From: DAOUJH01 sp965116555
GTDB lineage: Bacteria > Chloroflexota > Dehalococcoidia > Lucifugimonadales > QGNO01
DNA length: 64,000 nt
Direction: 5' to 3'
Assembly: GCA_965116555.1 (NCBI GenBank)
Contig: OZ220698.1
Location: forward strand, 1,736,001 to 1,800,000
Position numbers and translations under genes: made by a program. The notes below the pieces were generated by a model. It searched no databases. It saw nothing but the letters and a program-made list of their open reading frames with translations, and was not told where the DNA came from. Below, in pieces: positions 17,082 to 25,136 of the stretch. How positions within the stretch are numbered: the first letter of the stretch is position 1; every line of letters begins with the position of its first letter.

Positions 17082-18548
17082 ATGTCTACAGAGACCCTGT
17101 CTATCATCATTGCAGTACTTACCGCGCTGGTATTCGCGGCGATAGGCATTCTATACATACGGGGCCGCAGGCTCAGCGTGGAAGAGTTCATAGTGAACCG
17201 GAACACGGCCGGCGCGGGAGTTGCCGTCGCCACCGTTGTTGCTTCCATAGCCGGCGCATGGATACTCTTCAGCCCCGCCGAAACGGGGACGTGGGCCGGT
17301 CTGATAGCGCTCATTGGCTACGGCATAGGCCAGGCCGCGCCTATCGTCGCCTTTGCCATCATCGGCCCCCGTATGCGGCGTCTCATGCCGCAGGGGCACT
17401 CAGTGACCGAATACGCCTGGCACCGATTCGGCAAGGCCATGTACGTATTCGTGCTGGCCGTGATGCTGTTCTATATGTTTGTCTTCCTCTCCGCCGAGCT
17501 TACCGGCACCGCTCTGGCCCTCAATCTCATCGCCGACGTGCCGCTTATCTGGACGGCCTTGATCGTAGCCATCGGAACGCTTGCCTACACGGCGTACGGA
17601 GGAATCCGCGCCTCCGTATTCACCGATACGGTACAGTTCCTGGTCATACTCCCGCTTTTTCTCATCGCCTTTGTGGCAACCGTGGTAGCCATCGGAGGCT
17701 TCGGCGATGCCTTCGAACCCGTGCGCGACTCTTCACCGGAGCTCCTCTCCTTGTCGCACACACCCGGCATAGAGTTCGGTCTCACGCTGATCATCGCCGT
17801 GTTCGCCGCCAACATGTTTCACCAGGGCTTCTGGCAGCGCGTGTACAACGCCAAGGACAACAACACCCTGCGCAAGGCGTTCACCATAGGCGGAATCCTG
17901 GTAATCCCCATCATCATCCTGGCCGGTCTCTTCGGCATTATGGCCGCCGGCCGTGACGTCCCCGCCGATCAGGGCTCGGTGGCGTTGTTCTGGCTGATCC
18001 TGGAGGTCCTGCCCACCTGGGCCGTAATGGTGATACTGGTGCTTGCACTGGGACTGGTTATGAGCAGCATGGACACCCTGCTCAACGGCATAGCCAGCGC
18101 CGTGACCAGCGACCTACCCAGGGTGAGACCCTCCATCGGGACGGCGCTCCTCCTCCGCTGGTCTCGCGCTATTACGGTGGTCGTGGCCATCCCCGCCGTA
18201 TTCATCGCAGCTCAGGGCTACAGCGTGCTCTACCTCTTCCTGATTGCGGATTTGGTTTGCGCCGGCGCCGCGTTCCCTGTCTTCTACGGGCTTTACAGCA
18301 AACGGCTGAGCGGTACGGCGGCTCTGACAAGCTGCATCGTCGGAATCGCGGTTGGCACGCTCTTCTTCCCCAAGCCGGACTTTTCACCCTGGTTGGACAT
18401 ACCTTGGGGCGGCAAGTTCCTGGTTAGCTTTGGCGCGGCATTTGCCGTTTCCACGGTCATGGCGCTGGCGTGGAGCATGATTTCCCGCACGGCGCAGGAT
18501 TACGATTTCGAAGGGCTGCGGGAACGGGTGGAGGCAATTCCAGGCTAG
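17082..18548 (+). CDS. SSS-family sodium:solute symporter under TPP control
   Basis: 488 residues with about 13 hydrophobic segments, the normal size and shape for solute:sodium symporters. Diagnostic parts include the early GAWILFSPAETG helix, AYTAYGGIRASVFTDTVQF (about 170-188) and the VMSSMDTLLNGIASAVTSDL segment. The start at 17082 has GGAG 6 bases upstream. Control by a TPP riboswitch implies that the substrate is thiamine or a precursor such as HMP; this is inference from regulation, strengthened by thiD 0.9 kb downstream. SSS members have previously been proposed as thiamine-regulated transporters (ThiV), but I cannot test orthology. Confidence 0.9.
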   Translation: MSTETLSIIIAVLTALVFAAIGILYIRGRRLSVEEFIVNRNTAGAGVAVATVVASIAGAWILFSPAETGTWAGLIALIGYGIGQAAPIVAFAIIGPRMRRLMPQGHSVTEYAWHRFGKAMYVFVLAVMLFYMFVFLSAELTGTALALNLIADVPLIWTALIVAIGTLAYTAYGGIRASVFTDTVQFLVILPLFLIAFVATVVAIGGFGDAFEPVRDSSPELLSLSHTPGIEFGLTLIIAVFAANMFHQGFWQRVYNAKDNNTLRKAFTIGGILVIPIIILAGLFGIMAAGRDVPADQGSVALFWLILEVLPTWAVMVILVLALGLVMSSMDTLLNGIASAVTSDLPRVRPSIGTALLLRWSRAITVVVAIPAVFIAAQGYSVLYLFLIADLVCAGAAFPVFYGLYSKRLSGTAALTSCIVGIAVGTLFFPKPDFSPWLDIPWGGKFLVSFGAAFAVSTVMALAWSMISRTAQDYDFEGLRERVEAIPG

Positions 18549-18600
18549 CGGGCGAACATGGTGTTGGGACGCAAATCTAGGGTTAGTTTAGCCGGAATCT

Positions 18601-18629
18601 TTGCGCCTCATTATTGCTATTGCTATCAT
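18601..18629 (+). promoter_or_regulatory. Possible extended -10 promoter
   Basis: TTGCGC - 17 bases - TATCAT with TGC directly before the -10. The -35 is weak. It lies 48 bases before the DUF5678-like gene. Confidence 0.4.
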
Positions 18630-18676
18630 TAAGCAGTACGGGACACTTCGGAACAAACGGAATTACGAGGCAAACT

Positions 18677-18955
18677 ATGGCTACAGTTCAGGAAATGATC
18701 CAAGGCCTGGGAGGGTTGGAAGCTATACGGCAACGCAGCGAGGAGTTTTGCCAAGCCGTTGACTTTTTCATCAGCCAAGAGAAAGCCCTTGTTGCTGAGC
18801 ATCCGTATAAGTGGGTTGTCGTGACCAAAGACAGGGACGTGGTGCTTGGCGACTCTCTGGAAGACGTGTTAGCTGAAGCCGAGCAAAGAGGCTTTAGGAA
18901 CTCGGATATTCTGGTTAGGCACCTTGACCCTGACCCACCGGCCTTGCTCCTGTAA
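18677..18955 (+). CDS. Small DUF5678-like protein
   Basis: 92 residues from ATG 18677 (GAGG six bases upstream). The N-terminal half is helical (FCQAVDFFISQEKALVAEHP). The second half, YKWVVVTKDRDVVLGDSLED followed by a helix and ILVRHLDPDP, matches the pattern of the DUF5678 family of unknown function. Its stop overlaps the next ATG (TAATG), so it is translationally coupled to the retropepsin-like gene; the pair probably works as a unit. Confidence 0.7.
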   Translation: MATVQEMIQGLGGLEAIRQRSEEFCQAVDFFISQEKALVAEHPYKWVVVTKDRDVVLGDSLEDVLAEAEQRGFRNSDILVRHLDPDPPALLL

Positions 18956-19368
18956 TGCCCGTAATTCTGGGAACAATTCGTAATGGCGCCCCCTACATAG
19001 TTGGGCTTGTTATGCTGCCGCGCTTGGGAATTTCTGGCATCGTTGAGTTTCTCGTAGATACTGGCGCCAGCCGGACTTGCCTGCATCCAAGAGATGCTCG
19101 TGCTCTAGGGATTGGACTAAGCGGCTTGAGTTACACAAGAAACTCTCAAGGCATTGGGGGCCGCGCTTCCTACTCGCCACACAACGCTTACATCTTGTTC
19201 TTTCCTAATGACAAGCCTGTAACGCAGCAAGAGAAACTGGAACTGCTAATTGCAGAGCCTACCGATGTTAATCTCGGCTTGCCGTCGTTGCTGGGTAGAG
19301 ATGTAATCAACCGCTGGGCAACTTTATACGCGCCTAGCAACGGAGTGTTACGATTCGATGTCGTCTAG
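18955..19368 (+). CDS. Retropepsin-like aspartic protease-fold protein
   Basis: 137 residues, one retroviral-protease-like unit. The catalytic triad FLVDTGASRTCLHP has Asp35-Thr36-Gly37, and the closing LLGRDVINRW matches the conserved 'lGRD' segment. Such single-domain proteins would act as homodimers. No signal peptide or membrane segment is seen. It is coupled to the DUF5678-like gene by a TAATG overlap and followed by thiD after 58 bases. Substrate unknown; it could process the partner protein. Confidence 0.78.
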   Translation: MPVILGTIRNGAPYIVGLVMLPRLGISGIVEFLVDTGASRTCLHPRDARALGIGLSGLSYTRNSQGIGGRASYSPHNAYILFFPNDKPVTQQEKLELLIAEPTDVNLGLPSLLGRDVINRWATLYAPSNGVLRFDVV

Positions 19369-19426
19369 TTAGCCCTATGTCGATTGGTGCACAGGCGGGT
19401 AATTCCCCTAGATACGGAGCAAACCA

Positions 19427-20224
19427 TTGACCGATAAACGCATTGCCATGACCATTGCCGGCTCCGACTCCGGAGGAGGCGCGGGCATACAGGCCGACCT
19501 CAAGACCTTCGCCGCAATGGGGGTATTCGGCGCGTCCACCGTCACCGCCGTCACGGCGCAAAACACCCTCGGAGTCACCGCCATCCACGAGATACCGGCG
19601 GGTATTATCGCGGCTCAGATCGACGCCGTTCTCACCGACATCGGAGCCGACGCGGTTAAAACCGGAATGCTCTCCTCTTCCGAGATAATCCAAACCGTGG
19701 CCTCTAAAGTTACGGAGCACGGGGTCGACAAGCTAGTGGTAGACCCTGTGATGGTGGCCAAGGGCGGCGACCGCCTGCTCAGGGAAGACGCCGTGGAAGC
19801 ATTGCGAGGCAAGCTATTGCCGCTGGCGACTGTGATCACACCCAATTTGCCGGAGGCCGAGGTGCTCAGCGGACTGACCATCAAGTCACTGGAAGACGCC
19901 AGGGAAGCCGCCAAGCGGGTTCTGAATGCGGGGGCGGCAACCGTGGTAATCAAGGGAGGCCACCTCTCCGGCGATGAGTCGGTGGATATCTTCTACGACG
20001 GCACGGAGTTCCACGAACTGCGCGCCGAGCGTATCGACACCAAGAACACGCACGGCACCGGGTGCACCTTCGCCTCTGCCATTGCCGCGGGTCTCGCCAA
20101 GGGCCAGCCTCTGCTGGAGGCGGTGACGCAGGCCAAGGAGTACGTCACCAATGCCATACGCGGCAACCTGAGCATCGGCGGCGGCCATGGCCCGCTAGAC
20201 CACTTCTATATGAGAAGACCTTAG
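19427..20224 (+). CDS. thiD: Hydroxymethylpyrimidine/phosphomethylpyrimidine kinase
   Basis: 265 residues, the usual length. It phosphorylates HMP and HMP-P to HMP-PP for thiamine synthesis. Ribokinase-fold motifs: AGSDSGGGAGIQADLKTFA at the N-terminus, VDPVMVAKGGDRLL mid-protein, and the anion-hole KNTHGTGCTFASAIAAGLA near residue 208-224. The start is TTG 19427 after CGGAG; ATG at codon 6 is an alternative. No thiC, thiE or thiG is nearby, pointing to salvage together with the TPP-controlled transporter. Confidence 0.95.
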   Translation: MTDKRIAMTIAGSDSGGGAGIQADLKTFAAMGVFGASTVTAVTAQNTLGVTAIHEIPAGIIAAQIDAVLTDIGADAVKTGMLSSSEIIQTVASKVTEHGVDKLVVDPVMVAKGGDRLLREDAVEALRGKLLPLATVITPNLPEAEVLSGLTIKSLEDAREAAKRVLNAGAATVVIKGGHLSGDESVDIFYDGTEFHELRAERIDTKNTHGTGCTFASAIAAGLAKGQPLLEAVTQAKEYVTNAIRGNLSIGGGHGPLDHFYMRRP

Positions 20225-20235
20225 CGTAGCCTTGT

Positions 20236-20288
20236 GCCCCTTCCCCCTTCGATGGGGGAAGGTTGGGATGGGGGTGAACCTGCGTGGA
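20236..20288. repeat. Dispersed intergenic repeat A, copy 1
   Basis: Contains CTTCCCCCTTCGATGGGGGA, then AGGTTGGGATGGGGGTGA and CCTGCGTGG. Closely related copies occur near 41988-42050 and, inverted, 49127-49188. The CCCCC/GGGGG part can form a hairpin. It lies between convergent thiD and the dehydrogenase gene. Confidence 0.75.
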
Positions 20289-20301
20289 CAGCCGACCCCC
20301 A

Positions 20302-20336
20302 CCGCTCACCCTGAGCCTGTCGAAGGGAGTGAGCGC
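20302..20336. repeat. Dispersed intergenic repeat B, partial copy
   Basis: CCGCTCACCCTGAGCCTGTC followed by GAAGGGAGTGAGCG, an imperfect palindrome sharing its core with the longer copies at 24222 and 44631. Confidence 0.65.
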
Positions 20337-20366
20337 CCCCTCCGTCACCGCCCGCCAATGAACCCT

Positions 20367-21341
20367 CTACGCAACCTCAGGATTCACGCAGTTTGGCATA
20401 GCTTCGCCCCTGAGCCTGGCAACTATGTTGCGGGCAGCCATCACTGCCATCCCCCTGCGGGTGCGCACGGTCGAGCTGCCTATGTGCGGTGTGATTACAA
20501 CGTTGGGCAGGGTGAGCAGCGGATGGTCGGAAGGTATCGGCTCGGGTTCCGTGACGTCCAGGCCGGCCCCAGCGATTACGCCGTCGCGCACCGCCTCGTA
20601 CAGCGCCACGTTGTCCACCACGGGCCCTCGCGCTATGTTCACCAGGATAGCGTTGCGTTTCATCAGGCAAAGCTCGTCCCGCCCTATGAGGTGATGCGTC
20701 TCCGCGGTCAGCGGCGTGGAGATGCATACGAAATCGGCCATCCCAAGCGCCTCCTTCAGATCGGCGCAATACTCGTATTCGTCTCCCACGTCGCTGCGGC
20801 GGCTGCGATTGTGGTAGAGCACCCTCATCTCGAAGGCTAGGGCGCGCTTGGCCACCTCCAAGCCTATCTTGCCCATGCCTATCATGCATAACGTGGAGTC
20901 TGCCAGGTCCTGTCCCATGTACAGCGACGGATGCCAGTACTTCCACTTCCCCTGCCGTGTTTCCCTGTCTCCCAGCACAACCTGTCTGGCCACGGCCAGA
21001 ATCAGCGCAAAGCCCAGCTCCGCCGTGGTCTTGGTGAGCACCCCCGGGGTATTGGACATAGCTACTCCCAACCGGGTGGCAGCGGGCACGTCGAAGTTGT
21101 CGTAGCCGACGGCCATGTTGGCTACCACTTTCAGGTGGCCGCTACCCTTGGAGAGCAGTACCTCATCGATAGCATCCTCGTTCGTGGTAAAGATGCCGTC
21201 CACCTCTGCCGCCTTTTCCAGCATCACTTCCCTGGGAGGAGCCGCGTCGTCCTCCCACACTTCGATATCGGCCTCGGAAGCAAGCAAATCTAACGCTTCC
21301 TGGTCGACCCGCCTGGTGACAAATACTCGGGGACGCGCCAT
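20367..21341 (-). CDS. D-2-hydroxyacid dehydrogenase (glyoxylate/hydroxypyruvate reductase-like)
   Basis: 324 residues. NAD(P)H-dependent reduction of a 2-keto acid to the D-hydroxy acid. The Rossmann motif is MIGMGKIGLEVAKRAL (about 152-167); the catalytic Arg is in NIARGPVVD, Glu in GLDVTEPEP and His in PHIGSST. It resembles the GRHPR/glycerate dehydrogenase branch; the substrate is not proven. It starts at ATG 21341 behind GGAGGAG. A terminator separates it from the upstream CoA-transferase. Confidence 0.92.
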   Translation of the reverse strand: MARPRVFVTRRVDQEALDLLASEADIEVWEDDAAPPREVMLEKAAEVDGIFTTNEDAIDEVLLSKGSGHLKVVANMAVGYDNFDVPAATRLGVAMSNTPGVLTKTTAELGFALILAVARQVVLGDRETRQGKWKYWHPSLYMGQDLADSTLCMIGMGKIGLEVAKRALAFEMRVLYHNRSRRSDVGDEYEYCADLKEALGMADFVCISTPLTAETHHLIGRDELCLMKRNAILVNIARGPVVDNVALYEAVRDGVIAGAGLDVTEPEPIPSDHPLLTLPNVVITPHIGSSTVRTRRGMAVMAARNIVARLRGEAMPNCVNPEVA

Positions 21342-21367
21342 GCACTCCTCCTTATCCCGATAAATGC

Positions 21368-21395
21368 AAGAGGGGCCTCATCCGGGGCCCCTCTT
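21368..21395 (-). terminator. Terminator downstream of the CoA-transferase gene
   Basis: A 10-bp perfect stem, AAGAGGGGCC with GGCCCCTCTT, around an 8-base loop. The T run is short in either direction. Confidence 0.7.
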
Positions 21396-21416
21396 TGCTC
21401 ATACTAGACCGAGAAT

Positions 21417-22619
21417 CTATACGGCCCCGGCATCCTTCATGGCCTGTACCTTGGCGTCATCGTAGCCAAGCTCTGCCAGCAGATCGTCCGTGTGCTGTCC
21501 CAGCCCCGGAGCGGGCCTGTACTCCTCCTCCTGCCCCATCTTCAAGGGGTTCCCAATTGTCCTGTACTCGCCGGCCTGCGGATGGTTGACAACCGGAGTC
21601 ATGTTGCGGTTGATCACGGATGGCTCGGCAAACGACTCGGCCAAGGTGTTGACCCTGGCCACCGGCATGTCATTGCCCAGCTCTGAGTCCCACTCGTCGG
21701 CGGTCTTCTTTGAGAATACGCCGGTAAGGAACTCCACAAGCTCCGCCTTGTTCTTCAAGCGCTCGCCGGGATTGGCAAATCGAGGGTCGTTTGGCAGGTC
21801 CCCGTACTCGTCGGGGTACATCTCCGCCAGCTTGTTCGCCAGCTGCATGTACAGCGGCTGGTTGGCGAACTGTATCTGCACGTGGCGGCCGTCCTTGCAC
21901 TCCAGGGCGGTGACCGGGACGTTCGTCGGGTGAGTGGAACCCAGAGGCCCGGGCTCCGAGTCGAACATGAGGTAATACTGGCCTATGTACGCCTGCAGAG
22001 TGAGCATGGTGTCCAGGAGCGCCACGTCCACGTGACGGCCTTCCCCGGTCCGCTCGCGGTCTACCAAGGCCGCCAGAATGCCCGACAGCGCGGCATAAGC
22101 GCCCGCCAGGTCGCCCACCGGCACGCCCATGGTGGAAGGAGCCTGGCCTGGATGGCCTATCACGCTCATCACGCCGCCGCTGGCCTGAATGGTGGTGTCG
22201 AATGCGGGGCGGTTGGGATTGGGCGCTCCGTCGTGCCCGAACCCGGAGATGGAGCAGTACACCAACCTCGGGTTGATCTTGTGGATGGTGTCGTAATCGA
22301 TCCCCAGGCGGGGCGGCACCGATGGCCGGTAGTTCTCCACCATCACGTCGGATGTCTTTACCAGGTCATAGAACGCCTCCCTGGCCAGCTCCTCTCGGAA
22401 GTTGAGAGTGATGCTGCGCTTGTTGCCGTTCAGGCCCAGAAAGTAGTAGCTCTCCACGTCCTTGTACTTGGGCGGGAAGTTCCGCGACGGGTCGCCCGTG
22501 CCGGGCTGCTCCACCTTGATAACGTCCGCTCCCATGTCACCCATCAGGCGGCAGCAGAACGGGCCGGCCAGTACTTGGGTCAAATCCAGAACACGCAAAC
22601 CTTCCAGTGGCTTAGTCAT
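21417..22619 (-). CDS. CaiB/BaiF family (class III) CoA-transferase
   Basis: 400 residues. Class III CoA-transferases move CoA between carboxylic acids through an aspartyl-CoA thioester. The N-terminal signature is LRVLDLTQVLAGPFCCRLMG and GADVIKVEQPGTGDPSR; the nucleophile is predicted to be Asp in PVGDLAGAYAAL (near residue 170). Also typical are GFGHDGAPN and the late GLGQHTDDLLAELGY. The start ATG 22619 follows GGGAGG. The acceptor acid cannot be told from sequence. It sits upstream of a 2-hydroxyacid dehydrogenase and divergent from an M20 hydrolase. Confidence 0.93.
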   Translation of the reverse strand: MTKPLEGLRVLDLTQVLAGPFCCRLMGDMGADVIKVEQPGTGDPSRNFPPKYKDVESYYFLGLNGNKRSITLNFREELAREAFYDLVKTSDVMVENYRPSVPPRLGIDYDTIHKINPRLVYCSISGFGHDGAPNPNRPAFDTTIQASGGVMSVIGHPGQAPSTMGVPVGDLAGAYAALSGILAALVDRERTGEGRHVDVALLDTMLTLQAYIGQYYLMFDSEPGPLGSTHPTNVPVTALECKDGRHVQIQFANQPLYMQLANKLAEMYPDEYGDLPNDPRFANPGERLKNKAELVEFLTGVFSKKTADEWDSELGNDMPVARVNTLAESFAEPSVINRNMTPVVNHPQAGEYRTIGNPLKMGQEEEYRPAPGLGQHTDDLLAELGYDDAKVQAMKDAGAV

Positions 22620-22719
22620 GAAAAATGCCTCCCTTTCTTCAATGGAAACGTGCCGTAGACACGCAAACCGAGTTTAGGTGCGCCCCCAACCACTGTCAAG
22701 GGCGGCGGCTCTGTAAACC

Positions 22720-22756
22720 CGTCTGCCCGCCTTGCCCCTCTGCCCGCTTGCCCGCT
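22720..22756. repeat. Imperfect octanucleotide tract next to a promoter
   Basis: Four imperfect 8-base units of the form YYTGCCCG run in succession (TCTGCCCG, CCTTGCCC, CTCTGCCC, GCTTGCCC). A similar tract lies at 52288-52327. It overlaps the -35 of the putative promoter here. Confidence 0.55.
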
Positions 22757-22761
22757 ATACT
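22732..22761 (+). promoter_or_regulatory. Possible promoter of the M20 hydrolase gene
   Basis: TTGCCC - 18 bases - TATACT, 28 bases before the ATG. Part of the spacer and -35 is the octanucleotide tract. Confidence 0.45.
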
Positions 22762-22789
22762 CGCCCTAATAGCACCTTTGGGGGGAATC

Positions 22790-24133
22790 ATGCCTACCGT
22801 AGCCGAGATGAAGCAGGCCGCAATAGCCGCCATAGAGGAACGCAAGGACGAGATCATGGGCATAGCCCAGCACATTCTGCGCAACCCGGAGACCGGCTTT
22901 ACCGAGCAAAAGACTTCCAAGCTGGTGCAAGAGAAGTTTCAGGCCATGGGCATCCCCTTTCAAAACGGCCTGGCCCTCACCGGGGTCAAGGGCGCGGTGG
23001 AAGGCGGAGCCGGGCCTGGACCGTCGGTGGCGGTGATCGGAGAGCTGGACTCGCTGCGTGTCCTGGAGCATCCCTACCATGACGAAGTAACCGGGGCGGC
23101 CCACGCCTGCGGTCATCACTGCCAGATAGGCAGCATGATGGGCGCGATGATCGGGCTTATGGCGCCGGACGTCATAGAGAACCTATCGGGGCGCATAGTG
23201 CCCATCGCCGTACCCGCGGAAGAGTTCATCGAGGTGGAGCGCCGCATGAACCTGCGAGAGAACGGCAGCATAGAGTTCATGGGCGGCAAGCAGGAGTTCA
23301 TCAAGCTGGGCATTTTCGACGACGTGGATATGGCAATGATCTGCCACACCATGGCCGATGACTTCAACCTGGCCGTCGGAGGCACTAGCAACGGCCACGT
23401 GGTCAAGTTCGTGCAGTACACGGGCCGGGGCGCCCATGCCGGCGGCGCGCCGCACATGGGCATCAACGCCCTCAATGCGGCAATGATTGCCCTCACTGGC
23501 ATCAACGCCAACCGGGAGACCTTCCGCGAGCAGGATACAGTGCGCGTGCACGGCATCCTGACCCGCGGCGGCGATGCGGTGAGCGCGGTGCCATCCAACG
23601 TTACCCTAGAATGGCGCGTGCGTTCCGGCAACCTGGACGCCGTAGTGAAGAACAGCGCCAAAGTGGACCGCAGCTTCAGGGCCGGCGCACTGGCTGTAGG
23701 GGCAAAGGTCAGCATCACCAACATAGCGGGGTACCTGCCCATGCGCAACAACAGGACCATGCAGGACCTTTTCGCGGAAAACGCGGCCGACGTAGTGGGC
23801 AGAGAGAACGTGCTGGTAAGGCCCGACACCCACAACGGCGGAGGCTCCACGGACATGGGCGACCTTGCTCATATCATGCCGCTGATCCACCCCTATTGCG
23901 GCGGAGCGACGGGCACCGGCCACGGCAAGGACTACGTTATCCAGGACTACGAGAAGGCTGTGATCCAGCCTGCCAAGTCGATGGCGGCCACCGTAATAGA
24001 CCTGCTGTCTGAGGGAGCGGCCAAGGCTAACCAAGTCAAGGCCACGGACACGCCGCCGATGACCAAGGAGCAGTACCTCAAGTTCCAGAGAGAACGCAAT
24101 GAGGTCATAGAGTTCGACGGGGCCACCGCTTAG
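22790..24133 (+). CDS. M20 family (M20D) metallo-amidohydrolase
   Basis: 447 residues from ATG 22790 with GGGGGAA just upstream; the frame extends to 22625 but covers repeat-like non-coding sequence. The family hydrolyses N-acyl amino acids or related amides with two metal ions. Expected ligands: HACGHHCQIGSM (Cys/His), VPAEEFIEVE (Glu-Glu), MICHTMADD (His) and the late GTGHGKDY (His). The dimerisation 'lid' domain contains VQYTGRGAHAGGAPHMGINA. Resembles AbgB and aminoacylase-type proteins; the substrate is unknown. Confidence 0.88.
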   Translation: MPTVAEMKQAAIAAIEERKDEIMGIAQHILRNPETGFTEQKTSKLVQEKFQAMGIPFQNGLALTGVKGAVEGGAGPGPSVAVIGELDSLRVLEHPYHDEVTGAAHACGHHCQIGSMMGAMIGLMAPDVIENLSGRIVPIAVPAEEFIEVERRMNLRENGSIEFMGGKQEFIKLGIFDDVDMAMICHTMADDFNLAVGGTSNGHVVKFVQYTGRGAHAGGAPHMGINALNAAMIALTGINANRETFREQDTVRVHGILTRGGDAVSAVPSNVTLEWRVRSGNLDAVVKNSAKVDRSFRAGALAVGAKVSITNIAGYLPMRNNRTMQDLFAENAADVVGRENVLVRPDTHNGGGSTDMGDLAHIMPLIHPYCGGATGTGHGKDYVIQDYEKAVIQPAKSMAATVIDLLSEGAAKANQVKATDTPPMTKEQYLKFQRERNEVIEFDGATA

Positions 24134-24149
24134 CGATTCACCGGGCATC

Positions 24150-24203
24150 CCCCTCCCGTCATTGCGAGCCCCGATATAATCGGGGCGTTGCAATCTGGTG
24201 GTG
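24150..24203. repeat. CGTCATT-type intergenic repeat
   Basis: CCCGTCATTGCGAGCCCCGA, then TATAATCGGGGCGTTGCAAT, an imperfect dyad (CCCCGA/TCGGGG). It begins with the same CGTCATT as the elements at 27350 and 38539. Confidence 0.5.
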
Positions 24204-24221
24204 CGGGGCGCACCCGCCCAT

Positions 24222-24279
24222 CCGCTCATGGTGAGCTTGAGTTTACCCTGAGCGCAGCCGAAGGGAACCATATGAGCGG
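24222..24279. repeat. Dispersed intergenic repeat B, copy 1
   Basis: Begins CCGCTCATGGTGAGCTTGAG and ends GGGAACCATATGAGCGG, with CCTGAGCGCAGCCGAAGGG in between. The ends CCGCTCAT/ATGAGCGG are exact inverted repeats. A nearly identical copy lies at 44631-44687. Confidence 0.8.
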
Positions 24280-24371
24280 AGACATAGACGGCCATCCGGC
24301 TCTTCCAACTACGGCGCAACATGCCCTCTCTCAGGTTGTATTGGCAAGGCTCGTTGTGTCATGATAGCGCC

Positions 24372-25136
24372 ATGCCGCAAATGCCCTCAGGAGTTGATCC
24401 CATCACCCTGATCCCCGCGGTGTTCATAATACTGGCCGCGGGGGTAGTCAAAGGCACCACCGGCTTTGGATTCGCCCTCATAGCCACGCCGCTTTTGCTG
24501 CTACTCTGGGAGCCCAAGACGTTGGTGCCCGTATTCATCCCTCTCAGCATCGTGGCCGATACGTTCATAGTCATACAGACCTGGCGGCAAGTTGAATGGG
24601 CTAAGGTATTACCTCTTGTGGCCACTGGAGTGGTGGGCGTACCGCTGGGTACTTACGTTTTGCTGGTGGCGCCTTCCGAAATACTGCGTATAGCAGTGGC
24701 GGGCATTGCGCTGACCGTGGCGACTCTCCTACTTCTGGGGATTACCGTGCCGATACGCAGAGAGCGAATAGCATCCGGCGTCACGGGTTTCCTCAGCGGG
24801 TTGCTCTCTACAAGCACAACCATGTCCGGGCCGCCGGTGGTGCTGATGATGATAAATCAGGGCTGGAACCGGCAAACGTTCCGCGCCTGTCTTGGCATGT
24901 TCTTCTTCGTCCTCCAGCTATTCGCCATCGCATCCCTGACTTTCGCGGGGTCTCTGACGTTGCAGACGCTGGCCGTATCGGCAATTCTGTGGCCGTCGGT
25001 GATCGTGGGTAGCGCCCTGGCTCTGCTTATACTGCCTCGTATATCGCAGCAGGTGTTCATACGCATAGCCATAGTGCTGGTGATGACCACGGCAACCTTG
25101 GTAATAGTGCAGACAGCGCTGCAAGCAACCGGCTAG
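24372..25136 (+). CDS. TSUP (TauE/SafE) family membrane permease
   Basis: 254 residues from ATG 24372 (ATG 24384 is also possible; no good ribosome site before either). Seven to eight hydrophobic helices. TSUP proteins move organosulfur or other small anions. The family hallmarks are the paired repeats VVKGTTGFGFALIATPLLLL (about 24-43) and the second half VTGFLSGLLSTSTTMSGPPV. Its stop codon interlocks with that of the convergent aroKB gene through CTAG. Substrate not predictable. Confidence 0.88.
   Translation: MPQMPSGVDPITLIPAVFIILAAGVVKGTTGFGFALIATPLLLLLWEPKTLVPVFIPLSIVADTFIVIQTWRQVEWAKVLPLVATGVVGVPLGTYVLLVAPSEILRIAVAGIALTVATLLLLGITVPIRRERIASGVTGFLSGLLSTSTTMSGPPVVLMMINQGWNRQTFRACLGMFFFVLQLFAIASLTFAGSLTLQTLAVSAILWPSVIVGSALALLILPRISQQVFIRIAIVLVMTTATLVIVQTALQATG

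Noticed and set aside
22625..22789. Longer N-terminus for the M20 hydrolase
   Set aside because: It covers the promoter and octanucleotide tract; the Cys/Pro-rich translation is not conserved-looking.
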